DNA of 38,350 nt from Paractinoplanes toevensis (lineage in GTDB: Bacteria > Actinomycetota > Actinomycetes > Mycobacteriales > Micromonosporaceae): assembly GCF_018332695.1 (NCBI RefSeq), contig NZ_BOQN01000075.1, forward strand, positions 1 through 38,350, in the 5' to 3' direction. The position numbers were made by a program, and so were the translations under genes. The notes beneath the pieces were generated by a model. That model was given only the letters and a program-made list of their open reading frames with translations. It had not been told where the DNA came from and made no database searches. How positions within the stretch are numbered: position 1 is the stretch's first letter; each line of letters begins with the position of its first letter. Of this stretch, positions 8,687 to 17,648 are shown piece after piece.

Positions 8687-8824
8687 GGTCGTCCTCCCGT
8701 CGTGCGTCGCATCGGCTCCGATGCCTGATGCCCGATGGTGTCCCCTTCTCAAACCAGGGAACGCCCGCACGCCCGACCGCTCTCCGGCGGCCGGGTGGTG
8801 GCGCGCCTGCGCGCGAGTGCCCGG

Positions 8825-9121
8825 TCAGGCACACTCGCGGCAGATCAGTTCCCCGTTGCGTTCCGCGGCCAGCTGGCTGCGGTGATGCACCAGGAAACAG
8901 CGGGCACAGCGGAACTCGTCGGACTGCATGGGCAGAACCTTGACGGTCAGTTCCTCGTCGGCCAGGTCGGCGCCGGGCAGCTCGAAGCTCTCCGCCACCT
9001 CGACCTCGTCGACGTCCACTGAGCCCGACTGCGAGTCAGCTCGACGGGCTTTGAGCTCCTCGAGGCTGTCCTCGCCGAGGTCGACCTCATCGCGACGCGG
9101 GGCGTCGTAGTCGGTGGCCAT
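8825..9121 (-). CDS. DUF4193 protein with a four-cysteine zinc-ribbon motif
   Basis: A 98-residue acidic protein. The C-terminus carries two CxxC pairs, CARC (Cys72, Cys75) and CREC (Cys94, Cys97), separated by a short hairpin, a likely zinc site. The opening MATDYDAPRRDE matches DUF4193 (compare Rv2699c). GGAGAG lies 9 nt before the ATG. Upstream is a candidate oxidative-stress (SigR/SigH-type) promoter, which would suit a thiol-rich protein. Biochemical function is unknown. Confidence 0.9.
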   Translation of the reverse strand: MATDYDAPRRDEVDLGEDSLEELKARRADSQSGSVDVDEVEVAESFELPGADLADEELTVKVLPMQSDEFRCARCFLVHHRSQLAAERNGELICRECA

Positions 9122-9147
9122 CGGTTTTCACTCTCCTGTATCGATGT

Positions 9148-9175
9148 GTCACTTGGCGTTAGTAACGCCTGTGAC
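9148..9175. repeat. Imperfect palindrome in the DUF4193 leader
   Basis: Inner arms GGCGTTA (9155-9161) and TAACGCC (9163-9169) flank one G. Outer arms GTCAC (9148-9152) and GTGAC (9171-9175) extend the symmetry with TT versus T spacers. It covers the -10 and expected start of the candidate promoter on the minus strand, so it may be an operator or a 5' mRNA hairpin. Confidence 0.5.
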
Positions 9176-9190
9176 GAGGTTTCGGTTCCC
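9162..9190 (-). promoter_or_regulatory. Candidate SigR/SigH-type ECF promoter for the DUF4193 gene
   Basis: On the minus strand GGGAAC (9185-9190) is followed by 18 nt and then GTTAC (9162-9166). This matches the known consensus of the actinobacterial thiol-stress sigma factors SigR/SigH (GGGAAY, 18-19 nt, GTT). The start would fall about 35 nt before the ATG. The rest of 9122-9449 holds a 12-bp palindrome TGTACGCGTACA (9278-9289) and a TAACCT box at 9407-9412 in front of the LytR_C gene; no further gene is seen. Confidence 0.5.
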
Positions 9191-9449
9191 GCATCCGCCG
9201 GACGATTTCTGACACTTGTGCTGACCTGACGAAACTGCCCCGGCGAGCGCGGAACCATACCGCCGTAGCGGCATGCTTGTACGCGTACAGGCGGCCCATT
9301 GTTCCCGATGTGACCGAGGCGACATCAAGGTAGGGGCACAACGCTCTGGATCATCGTCGGCGCGCCGGAACGATTCCCTGTTTCCGCATGCCTGGCGCAC
9401 AGACGCTAACCTCTCGACAGATCCCGCCACCCGATCTGGAGCCAGCCCC

Positions 9450-9995
9450 ATGAGCTTTGCCCGCGTCCGAGCGCTCGTCGTCGTCGGCGTGCTCGCCGTG
9501 GCCGCCATCGTCTTCGTGATCACGGCCTTGGTCCGTGACACCCAGGGTGGCGCGGCAGCCGGTGAGGATTGCCCGGCGGGCGCTCCGCTGGCCGACGTTA
9601 CCCTCCCGGACGATCCGGCCGAGGTCACCGTGAAGGTGTACAACGGCACGAACACCGCCGGGCTGGCCGACAGCGTCACCAACGAGTTCAAGAACCGGCG
9701 CTTCACCGTGCAGAAGCCGGCCGAGAGCAAGACGAAGTTCAAGGGCGTCGCGCTCATCCGGTTCGGTCCGGACAGCGTCGGCCGCGCGCAACTGCTCCGG
9801 GCCTACTTCCTGGCCCAATCGAAGATGGAGTACAACGCCAAGCGCAAGGGCACCCTCATCGACATCGTCATCGGCAGCCAGTTCCGGCAGCTCGCGACGA
9901 CCACCGAGGTCAACCAGTCGCTGGTCGAGGTCGGCGAGCCGACCCTGCCGCCGGGCTCCTGCCTCAAGCCGGTCAAGAAGAGCGACGACTCCTAG
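9450..9995 (+). CDS. LytR C-terminal-domain envelope protein
   Basis: A 181-residue protein with one N-terminal membrane anchor at about residues 7-29 and an extracytoplasmic LytR_C domain. The core starts EVTVKVYNGTNTAGLADSV and continues through IRFGPDSVGRAQLLRAYF to IDIVIGSQF; two cysteines, near residue 46 and near the C-terminus, may form a disulphide. The ATG at 9450 follows GGAG by 8 nt and opens directly into the signal anchor; an upstream extension adds unrelated residues. The counterpart Rv2700 (Cei) is needed for envelope integrity in mycobacteria; a similar role is inferred. Its end overlaps the convergent phosphatase gene by 4 nt. Confidence 0.88.
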   Translation: MSFARVRALVVVGVLAVAAIVFVITALVRDTQGGAAAGEDCPAGAPLADVTLPDDPAEVTVKVYNGTNTAGLADSVTNEFKNRRFTVQKPAESKTKFKGVALIRFGPDSVGRAQLLRAYFLAQSKMEYNAKRKGTLIDIVIGSQFRQLATTTEVNQSLVEVGEPTLPPGSCLKPVKKSDDS

Positions 9996-10813
9996 GGGCC
10001 GCCGGAGGCGTCCAGCTCGGCGAGGAGGTCGTGCAGCGGGCCGAAGAGGGCCGGCGGGGCCGCCACGACCATGTCGAGGCCGGGCGGGGCTCCCGCGAGG
10101 CCGGCGACCGTCGCGCCCGCCTCGGTCGCGACCAGACCGCCGGCCGCGTGGTCCCACGCATTGAGACCCTTCTCGAAGTAGGCGTCGAGCAGTCCCTCGC
10201 CGACCGCACACAGATCGAGGGCTGCGGCGCCGAACCGGCGGATGTCACGCACCTGGGTGATCAACCGGGCCAGCACGGCACCCTGGTGGGCGCGTCGCTT
10301 CGCGTCGTAGCCGAAACCGGTGCCGATCAGCGACTGGGCCAGGTCGGTGGGGGCCGAGCAGTGCAGCCGCCGGCCGTCGCGCCAGGCGCCGCCGCCGCGG
10401 GTGGCGGTCCACTCGTCGCCGGTCGCCGCGTTGATCACCACACCGGCCTGCACCACGCCGTCGACCTCGGCGGCCAGCGACACCGCGTACTGCGGGAGGC
10501 CGTAGAGGTAGTTCACCGTGCCGTCGATCGGATCGAGAATCCAGCGCACCGACGAACCCGGCTCGGTGGCGGTGTCGCCGTACTCCTCGCCAAGCACACC
10601 GTCACCCGGGCGCGCCGAACGCAACGCGTCGATCACTTGACGTTCGACCGCCTTGTCGGCCGCCGTCACGACATCGGTGCGGGTGCTCTTGGTCTGGACG
10701 TCGGTGATCGCCTCGGCCCGCATCCGGCGCGCGGTTTCCGCGGCCGTACGCGCTATCGGCAGCGCGATCTTGAGCAACTCGCCCGCCGTCGATGCCGCCC
10801 GAATCTCACTCAC
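9992..10813 (-). CDS. suhB: Inositol monophosphatase family protein
   Basis: A 273-residue Mg-dependent phosphatase. Metal ligands are visible in GEEYG (Glu76/Glu77), DPIDGT (Asp94, Asp97) and WDHAAGG (Asp221). Family members dephosphorylate inositol-1-phosphate, and in actinobacteria this can supply inositol for phosphatidylinositol or mycothiol; related enzymes act on histidinol-, fructose-bis- or nucleotide phosphates, so the substrate is not certain. The start is the GTG at 10813. The position, divergent from the sigma factor gene, matches suhB (Rv2701c). The ppgK gene found there in mycobacteria is absent. Confidence 0.9.
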   Translation of the reverse strand: MSEIRAASTAGELLKIALPIARTAAETARRMRAEAITDVQTKSTRTDVVTAADKAVERQVIDALRSARPGDGVLGEEYGDTATEPGSSVRWILDPIDGTVNYLYGLPQYAVSLAAEVDGVVQAGVVINAATGDEWTATRGGGAWRDGRRLHCSAPTDLAQSLIGTGFGYDAKRRAHQGAVLARLITQVRDIRRFGAAALDLCAVGEGLLDAYFEKGLNAWDHAAGGLVATEAGATVAGLAGAPPGLDMVVAAPPALFGPLHDLLAELDASGGP

Positions 10814-10916
10814 TTGTCCGCCCTTTCGCCGTTACCATCATCGCGCCGGGCGTCTCCGGCGAGGTCGGCGACCCCCTTGCGGCGTGCTGCGGCGGGAGGA
10901 TCTCACCGGACGGCGC

Positions 10917-10922
10917 TACAAT
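10917..10922 (+). promoter_or_regulatory. Candidate -10 box (TACAAT) for the principal sigma factor gene
   Basis: TACAAT is close to the TATAAT consensus and lies about 150 nt before the GTG at 11070, leaving an untranslated leader of about 140 nt. No good -35 hexamer is found at 16-19 nt. Confidence 0.4.
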
Positions 10923-11069
10923 TCACCCCTGCCCACCGCTTCGCGAACGTCAGCTGCTCCGATCGTCCGCGTCCCGGGGGTCCCCACACCAACACCGGCC
11001 AGCCTCTTCGCCGTGCGCTGTGCTGGGCTCATGGCCGTGCACAACCTCATCGCCTCCGGAAGGTCATTC

Positions 11070-12623
<1,554 letters not shown>

Positions 12624-12635
12624 GTCGTTCAGTCA

Positions 12636-12696
12636 ACACAACGTGTCTGTTTGGTCACCACTCGTACATCGTCGGGTGGTGATCAGACCGTTGTGT
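12636..12696 (+). terminator. 61-nt stem-loop after the sigma factor gene
   Basis: Three paired blocks stack: 12636-12643 with 12689-12696 (8 bp), 12645-12649 with 12684-12688 (5 bp), and 12654-12661 with 12676-12683 (8 bp, one G-U). Bulges are only on the 5' side (1 and 4 nt) and the loop is 14 nt. It begins 12 nt after the stop. No U-tract follows, so it may protect the 3' end or act as a non-canonical terminator. Confidence 0.55.
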
Positions 12697-12707
12697 AGAA
12701 GTGATCG

Positions 12708-12738
12708 TTGACGTGGCACCCTTGGATCACGGCACACT
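12708..12738 (+). promoter_or_regulatory. Weak candidate promoter for the DUF7455-like gene
   Basis: TTGACG (12708-12713) and CACACT (12733-12738) are 19 nt apart, longer than optimal. A start near 12745 would leave a leader of about 120 nt. Confidence 0.25.
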
Positions 12739-12867
12739 AGTCGGAACACGTGTGACCTCGGTCCCCCCGGGGCACTGTGGGAAGGCTGCAACGGTGCAGG
12801 GTGTTGCACGATGTGTGAGCAGTAGCCGAGGAACATGTTCATCGGTGACGAACAGAGGAGGAAGGCG

Positions 12868-13107
12868 ATGACCCCGACCCTCACGCCGCCGGCGGGAAGT
12901 CTGGCCGGCACAGCAGCCGATGAACGGTGCGACCGCTGCAATGCAGCCGGAAAGCTCCGTTTGACCCTGGCTGGTGGAAGTGAGCTGGTGTTCTGCGGAC
13001 ACCACGCCAACCGGTATGCCGAAGACCTGGTGAAGATCGCAGTGCAGTACGCGGCGGATCCGGAGTTCACGTGGCGCGGCGCGGACATGATGTCTAACTC
13101 CAACTAG
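12868..13107 (+). CDS. DUF7455-like small Cys/His protein
   Basis: A 79-residue protein. CDRC (Cys21, Cys24) and CGHH (Cys43, His45/His46) flank a beta hairpin (KLRLTLAGGSELVF), a likely zinc knuckle; the remainder is a helix (HANRYAEDLVKIAVQYA) and a polar tail. Similar small proteins occur next to sigma factor genes in many actinobacteria. The ATG at 12868 follows a strong GAGGAGGAAGG site; an ATG at 12835 is in frame but lacks one. A terminator follows. Role unknown. Confidence 0.85.
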   Translation: MTPTLTPPAGSLAGTAADERCDRCNAAGKLRLTLAGGSELVFCGHHANRYAEDLVKIAVQYAADPEFTWRGADMMSNSN

Positions 13108-13128
13108 ATCCCCCGAAGTAGACGTACG

Positions 13129-13160
13129 AGGGGCGCCCCGGGTGTGGGGGCGCCCCTTTC
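13129..13160 (+). terminator. Intrinsic terminator
   Basis: Perfect 11-bp GC-rich stem: AGGGGCGCCCC (13129-13139) and GGGGCGCCCCT (13147-13157), 7-nt loop, followed by TTC. It ends the small Cys/His-protein transcript and directly abuts the stop of the convergent XRE gene (13159-13161). Each arm is itself a palindrome. Confidence 0.8.
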
Positions 13161-13401
13161 ATGTCTCCGTTCCCCAGAGGTCCTCGACCGTGACGCCCAG
13201 CTCCCGGGCGATCTTGATGGCCAGGTAGACCGAGGGTGCGTAGTCGCCGGTCTCCATCGCGATGATGGTCTGCCGGCTCACCGCCACGGCGGCCGACAGG
13301 CCCTGCTGGGTCAGGCCGGCCTCCTTTCGGGCCGCCCGGATGCGTGTTCCCGCCGCTCCGTCGGTCTCAGCGGCCCGCACCGGGCCGGAGGGTGGCGCCA
13401 T
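13159..13401 (-). CDS. XRE-family helix-turn-helix regulator
   Basis: An 80-residue DNA-binding protein. After about 15 flexible residues it carries one Cro/C1-type domain: RIRAARKEAGLTQQGLSAAVAVSRQ with recognition helix VSRQTIIAMETGD, and a tail SVYLAIKIARELGVTVEDLW typical of compact YozG-like regulators that sit beside a small membrane protein. Its ATG overlaps the stop of the membrane protein gene (TGATG). The palindrome over the operon promoter is the obvious candidate for its own binding site; autoregulation is inference. Confidence 0.92.
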   Translation of the reverse strand: MAPPSGPVRAAETDGAAGTRIRAARKEAGLTQQGLSAAVAVSRQTIIAMETGDYAPSVYLAIKIARELGVTVEDLWGTET

Positions 13402-13892
13402 CAGTCCTCGTCCTTGGCCAGCGCCTCGAGCCGGTTGCGACGCCGGATCTTGAGGGTGGTGCCCACCACCGAGGCGACCCCGCCGAAGACCCCGCCGAAG
13501 AGCGCGCCGATCCAGGTCGCCCCCTCGGGGTCCCAGACGTACATGGCGCCGACCACGAAGCCCAGGTAGGGCACGGCGGTCAGCACGGTGACCAGGATGC
13601 GCTTGGCGCTCCACCGGCGCGGGGTGGTGTCGACCTTGCGGCGCAGCACGTAGACCGTGCTGACCAGCAGCGGCACCCAGTGGGCCGCGAGGAGCACCGC
13701 CAGCGGCACCACCGACGGCTTGCCCAGCGAAAACACCAGGATCGCCGCTGCCCACGGGATGAGCAGGATCTGCAGGGAGGACGCCACGGCCGTCCCCTCA
13801 TACCACCGGAAGCGCTCCCGCTCGTCGCCGTAGAGGTCGCCGTCGAGATCCAGATTCCATCGCACCACGCGATCGAGCACGTTTGCCGTCAT
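13401..13892 (-). CDS. Four-helix membrane protein paired with the XRE regulator
   Basis: A 163-residue protein with hydrophobic segments at about 33-56, 60-81, 98-117 and 122-143 and a basic cytoplasmic tail (KIRRRNRLEALAKDED). The N-terminal part is soluble and acidic. I do not recognise a named family. In similar gene pairs the membrane partner may modulate the regulator, but that is inference. The ATG at 13892 has no ribosome binding site and sits where transcription from the proposed promoter would start, so the mRNA is probably leaderless. Confidence 0.82.
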   Translation of the reverse strand: MTANVLDRVVRWNLDLDGDLYGDERERFRWYEGTAVASSLQILLIPWAAAILVFSLGKPSVVPLAVLLAAHWVPLLVSTVYVLRRKVDTTPRRWSAKRILVTVLTAVPYLGFVVGAMYVWDPEGATWIGALFGGVFGGVASVVGTTLKIRRRNRLEALAKDED

Positions 13893-13898
13893 GCGTCC

Positions 13899-13927
13899 AT
13901 CCTGACGTCAAGAGTTCTTGACGTCAA
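13899..13927 (-). promoter_or_regulatory. Promoter with overlapping palindromic operator
   Basis: On the minus strand TTGACG (13922-13927) and CAGGAT (13899-13904) are exactly 17 nt apart, and the ATG (13892) follows the -10 by 6 nt. A perfect inverted repeat, TGACGTCAAGA (13903-13913) and TCTTGACGTCA (13916-13926) with a 2-nt spacer, covers nearly the whole promoter. A repressor bound there would block RNA polymerase; the XRE protein of this operon is the likely ligand. Confidence 0.65.
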
Positions 13928-13949
13928 GAGGACTTAACATTCGGCGATG

Positions 13950-15674
13950 CTAGAGCGTCTGGATCGTCGCGATGCGCTCCTCGAGCTGCTCGATCGTGGC
14001 CTGGGCGCTGGGCGGGCCGCCGCAGAGCCGGCGCAACTCCGCGTGGATCTTGCCGTGCGGCAGGTTGGTGCGGTGGTGGTGGGCGGCGACGAGGGTGTTC
14101 AGCTGGCGCCGGAGGCTGTTGCGGCGCTCCCCCGCAGACATCGGTACGACTTCGGGTTTTCGGGGCTCCGGGACCGGCTCAGCGGCTTTCTGACGCTTCT
14201 GAGCGGTGAGCTGCTCCGTCTGCCGCCGGTTCAGCAGCATGGTCACCTCGTCCGGCGTCAGCAGGCCGGGCAGACCGAGGTAGGCCTCCTCCTCGACGGT
14301 GCCGCTGAGCGCGCCGGTGCCGAACGAGGTGCCGTCGTAGATCACCTGGTCCAGCTCGGCACTGGCACCGAGCGCCTCGAAGTGCTTCTCCAGCTCGCCG
14401 GAGGCGTCCTCCTCGCGCTGCGCCCGGTCGAGCAGGTCGTCGTCGAGGCCGTCCTTCTCCTTCGGTGCGCCGAGGATGTGGTCGCGCTGCGCCTCCATCT
14501 CGCTGGCCAGCCCGAGCAGGTGCGGCACGCTGGGCAGGAACACCGTCGCCGTCTCGCCGGGCCGTCTCGACCGCACGAACCGGCCGATCGCCTGCGCGAA
14601 GTAGAGCGGGGTGGAGGCGCTGGTGGCGTAGACGCCGACCGCGAGGCGCGGAATGTCGACGCCCTCCGACACCATCCGGACGGCGACCATCCAGCGCTGG
14701 TCGGACTCGGCGAACGAGGCGATCCGGCCGGAGGCACCCTCGTCGTCGGAGAGCACCACCACGGCCGGCTCGCCGCTGATCTCGTGCAGCAGTTTCGCGT
14801 ACGCCCGGGCGGTCTGCTGGTCGCTGGCGATCACCAGGCCGCCGGCATCGGGAATGCCGTGCGCACGCAGCTTGGTCAACCGGGCGTCGGCGGCCCGCAT
14901 CACCTGCGGCATCCAGTCGCCGCGGTGGTCCAGCGCGGTGCGCCAGGCCTGGGCGATCAGGTCCTTGGTCATCGGCTCGCCGAGCCGGGCCGCGAGTTCG
15001 TCGCCGGCGTTGGTGCGCCATCGGGTCTCCCCCGAGTACGCCATGAAGAGCACCGGCCGCACGACCCCGTCGCGCAGCGCGTCCGAGTAGCCGTAGACCG
15101 AGTCGGCCCGGGACCGCTGCAGCCCATCCTCGCCCCGCTCGTAGGTGACGAACGGGATCGGGTTGTCGTCCGAGCGGAACGGGGTGCCGGTCAGCATCAG
15201 GCGCCGCTCGGCCTCCTCGAACGCGGACTTGACCCCGTCACCCCAGGTGCGCGAGTCACCGGCGTGGTGGATCTCGTCGAGGATGACGAACGTCGACCGG
15301 GTCATCGTGCGCCGGCGGTGCACCTGCGGGGCCATGCCGACCTGGGCATAGGTGAGCACGGCGCCGTGGAAGTCCCGCGACGAGTGGACGTCCGAGTTGC
15401 GGAACATCGGGTCGAGCTGGATGCCGACCCGGGCCGCGGCATTGGCCCACTGGGTCTTCAGGTGCTCGGTGGGGCAGACCACGGTGACCGCCTCGACGGT
15501 GCCGTGCGCGAGCAGCTCGGCCGCGATGCGCAGGGCGAACGTGGTCTTGCCGGCGCCCGGCGTGGCCACGGCCATGAAGTCCTGACCGGGCCGGCGAAGG
15601 TAGGTCACCAGAGCCTTGCGCTGCCAGTCACGCAGCGCCGGAAAGGTATCGAGGTTAGGTAAAGGCGGGCTCAC
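13950..15674 (-). CDS. Superfamily 2 DEAD/DEAH helicase (XPB/SSL2-like)
   Basis: A protein of about 574 residues with two RecA-like domains. Walker A is ATPGAGKT (about 37-44), motif II DEIH (about 133-136), motif III LTGTPFRSD (about 161-169), and motif VI QAIGRFVRS falls in domain 2 after GVDIPRLAVGVYAT. The last 150 residues are charged and end in a coiled region. Similarity is to XPB/UvrB-type DNA translocases; the precise role, repair or nucleic-acid remodelling, is not known. The GTG at 15674 is preferred because a TTG at 15698 would lie in the U-tract of the upstream terminator. Confidence 0.88.
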   Translation of the reverse strand: MSPPLPNLDTFPALRDWQRKALVTYLRRPGQDFMAVATPGAGKTTFALRIAAELLAHGTVEAVTVVCPTEHLKTQWANAAARVGIQLDPMFRNSDVHSSRDFHGAVLTYAQVGMAPQVHRRRTMTRSTFVILDEIHHAGDSRTWGDGVKSAFEEAERRLMLTGTPFRSDDNPIPFVTYERGEDGLQRSRADSVYGYSDALRDGVVRPVLFMAYSGETRWRTNAGDELAARLGEPMTKDLIAQAWRTALDHRGDWMPQVMRAADARLTKLRAHGIPDAGGLVIASDQQTARAYAKLLHEISGEPAVVVLSDDEGASGRIASFAESDQRWMVAVRMVSEGVDIPRLAVGVYATSASTPLYFAQAIGRFVRSRRPGETATVFLPSVPHLLGLASEMEAQRDHILGAPKEKDGLDDDLLDRAQREEDASGELEKHFEALGASAELDQVIYDGTSFGTGALSGTVEEEAYLGLPGLLTPDEVTMLLNRRQTEQLTAQKRQKAAEPVPEPRKPEVVPMSAGERRNSLRRQLNTLVAAHHHRTNLPHGKIHAELRRLCGGPPSAQATIEQLEERIATIQTL

Positions 15675-15694
15675 GCGCGGAAAGATCCCCTTCA

Positions 15695-15722
15695 ACAAAA
15701 TCGCCCCCGACGGGCGGGGGCG
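15695..15722 (-). terminator. Intrinsic terminator after the TRIC-type gene
   Basis: On the minus strand an 8-bp stem (15702-15709 with 15715-15722, 5-nt loop) is followed by ATTTTGT. It lies 25 nt after the TRIC-type gene stop and separates it from the helicase gene. Confidence 0.7.
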
Positions 15723-15746
15723 CGAACCAGCATAGCCACCCCGGGG

Positions 15747-16382
15747 TCAGGGCACCGCGATCGGCGCGGACCACCGCCGGTACAGCGCGAGCAGCCGCAA
15801 ACCGGTGATGAGCACGGCCCCGAGCGCCATCGGGCCGGGCCCGGACAGGTCGAGCTCGCGCATGATGGTGACAAGAATCGCTCCGCCCAGGGCGACGATC
15901 GCGTAGATGTCACGCTGCAGGACGACCGGGATCTCGCCGGTGAGCAGATCGCGGGCCAGGCCGCCGCCGATGGCGGTGAGCATGCCGATGAGGCAGGCGC
16001 CGACCGGTGGCACGCCGGCGTCGAGGGCCTTGAGCGTGCCGGTGACGGTGAACAGCCCGAGTCCGGCCGCATCCAGCAGCAGCACGGTCCGGCGCAGCCG
16101 GTTGAGCTGGGGATGCAGCCAGAAGACGGCGATCGAGGCGAGCACCGCGGTGACCGCGTAGCGCCAGTCGGCGAAGGCGAGCGGCGGCACCGAGCCGATC
16201 ACGAGATCGCGCAGGATGCCGCCGCCGAGCGCCGCGACGAAGCCGACGAACGCCACACCGAACAGGTCGAGCCGCTTGGCGACCGCCGCCGACGCCCCCG
16301 AGGCGGCGAAAACCGCGACACCGACCAGATCACCGACGAGTAGGAAGTTCAGTGCTTCATCGACTCGTAGATCTCCTTGCAC
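15747..16382 (-). CDS. Trimeric intracellular cation (TRIC) channel family protein (UPF0126)
   Basis: An integral membrane protein with seven hydrophobic helices arranged as two homologous halves. The first has AALGGGILRDLVIG and the second TAIGGGLARDLLTGEIP; these paired GGG..RDL motifs are the signature of the family and line the pore. Prokaryotic members conduct monovalent cations such as K+. The start is uncertain: the GTG at 16382 (211 residues) is the first usual codon, whereas a CTG at 16352 overlaps the DUF3039 stop as CTGA and would begin where homologues do. Either way it is coupled to the DUF3039 gene. Confidence 0.88.
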   Translation of the reverse strand: MQGDLRVDEALNFLLVGDLVGVAVFAASGASAAVAKRLDLFGVAFVGFVAALGGGILRDLVIGSVPPLAFADWRYAVTAVLASIAVFWLHPQLNRLRRTVLLLDAAGLGLFTVTGTLKALDAGVPPVGACLIGMLTAIGGGLARDLLTGEIPVVLQRDIYAIVALGGAILVTIMRELDLSGPGPMALGAVLITGLRLLALYRRWSAPIAVP

Positions 16383-16567
16383 TGCGGACAGACCGGGGCG
16401 CCCTTCTTCGGCGTCTTGGTCACCGGGAACTTCTCCCCGCACAGCGCTACGACGTAGGTGCCCATGACCGCGCTCTCGGCGATCTTCTCCTTACGGACGT
16501 AGTGGAACATCTCCGGCCCGGTGTCCGCGTCCTTGGTCTCCGGGCGTTCCAGGATCTGCGTGGTCAC
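16349..16567 (-). CDS. DUF3039 protein
   Basis: A 72-residue cytoplasmic protein. The core FHYVRKEKIAESAVMGTYVVALCG with a following CPQC forms the DUF3039 motif, with Cys43 and the CxxC probably binding zinc. The GTG at 16567 has GAAGGG 8 nt upstream. Its end overlaps the TRIC-type gene. Function unknown. Confidence 0.88.
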   Translation of the reverse strand: MTTQILERPETKDADTGPEMFHYVRKEKIAESAVMGTYVVALCGEKFPVTKTPKKGAPVCPQCKEIYESMKH

Positions 16568-16693
16568 GACATCAGCCCTTCAGAAAAGAAACCGCCGGCG
16601 CCCCCAGCGCGGCGGACGGTATGCACGCTCCGACCAGCAAGTCTGACACCTCACGCCGAAGCGGTCCAACGTCGGAGGCCGGGGCGGGCGCCG

Positions 16694-16699
16694 TACCGT
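16694..16699 (+). promoter_or_regulatory. Candidate -10 box (TACCGT) for leaderless psuG mRNA
   Basis: TACCGT fits TANNNT and ends 7 nt before the GTG at 16707, which has no ribosome binding site. This is the third such arrangement in the window. Confidence 0.35.
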
Positions 16700-16706
16700 A
16701 GCTCTC

Positions 16707-17648
16707 GTGACTGACTTTGCGATTCGATACGGCGAGCATGTGACCCGTGCCCGCCGGGACGGCCGGCCGGTGGTCGCGCTGGAGAGCACGATCATCTCCC
16801 ACGGTCTCCCCCACCCGGACAACCTGCGGGTGGCGCGCGAGATCGAGCAGACCGTCCGGGACAACGGCGCCGTGCCCGCCACCATCGGCATGATCGGCGG
16901 CGAGCTGGTCGTCGGCCTCGACGACGGTCAGATCGAGCACCTCGCGCTGGCCGAGGGCGTGGCCAAGCTCAGCGTCCGCGACCTGGCGGTGGCCGCCGCC
17001 AAGCGGGCCGACGGCGCCACCACGGTCGCCGCCACCAGCGCGGTCGCCGCGGCCGCCGAGATCGGCGTGTTCGCCACCGGCGGCCTGGGCGGGGTGCACC
17101 GGGAGGCGAGCGTCACCTTCGACGAGTCGGCCGACCTGGTCACGCTGGCCCGCACGCCGATCGTGGTGGTCTGCGCCGGGGTGAAGTCGATCCTCGACGT
17201 CGGCGCCACCCTGGAGCGGCTGGAGACGCTCGGCGTCGCGGTGGCCGGTTTCCGCACCAAGCGCTTCCCCGGCTTCTTCATCACCGACGGCGGCTTCGAC
17301 GTCGACTGGGAGCTGGACTCGGCCGAGCAGGTCGCCGACGTGATGCGGGCCCGCACCGACCAGGGCGTCGGGGCCGGCGCGCTGATCCTGGCCAACCCGC
17401 TGCCGACCGACGAGCAGCTGGACCCGGCGCTGCACGACCGGACCCTGGCCGAGGGCCTCGCCCTGCTGGCCCGCGACCGGATCACCGGCAAGGCGGTCAC
17501 CCCGTTCCTGCTGTCGCACTTCCACTCCAGCACCGAGGGGCAGAGCCTCGCGGTCAACGTACGGATCATCCTGCGCAACGCGGCCCTGGCCGCGCAGATC
17601 GCGGCGGCGCACACGCCCGCGCCGGCGCCGGTGGGCTTCAGCGCGTGA
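16707..17648 (+). CDS. psuG: Pseudouridine-5'-phosphate glycosidase
   Basis: A 313-residue enzyme of the PsuG/IndA family. It cleaves the C-glycosidic bond of pseudouridine 5'-phosphate to uracil and ribose 5-phosphate. Family blocks are clear: VALESTIISHGLPHPDN near the N-terminus, ATIGMIGGELVVGL, FATGGLGGVHREA, VVCAGVKSILDVGATLE (with the expected lysine), and TPFLLSHFHSSTEGQSLAVN near the end. The GTG at 16707 gives the usual length and appears leaderless. The kinase gene overlaps it by 4 nt, so the two steps of pseudouridine salvage are made together. Confidence 0.95.
   Translation: MTDFAIRYGEHVTRARRDGRPVVALESTIISHGLPHPDNLRVAREIEQTVRDNGAVPATIGMIGGELVVGLDDGQIEHLALAEGVAKLSVRDLAVAAAKRADGATTVAATSAVAAAAEIGVFATGGLGGVHREASVTFDESADLVTLARTPIVVVCAGVKSILDVGATLERLETLGVAVAGFRTKRFPGFFITDGGFDVDWELDSAEQVADVMRARTDQGVGAGALILANPLPTDEQLDPALHDRTLAEGLALLARDRITGKAVTPFLLSHFHSSTEGQSLAVNVRIILRNAALAAQIAAAHTPAPAPVGFSA

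Noticed and set aside
13947..15662. 571-codon open frame on the plus strand opposite the helicase gene
   Set aside because: High-GC antisense frame; its translation is Arg/Gly/His/Val-rich with no domain, while the minus strand encodes an intact helicase.
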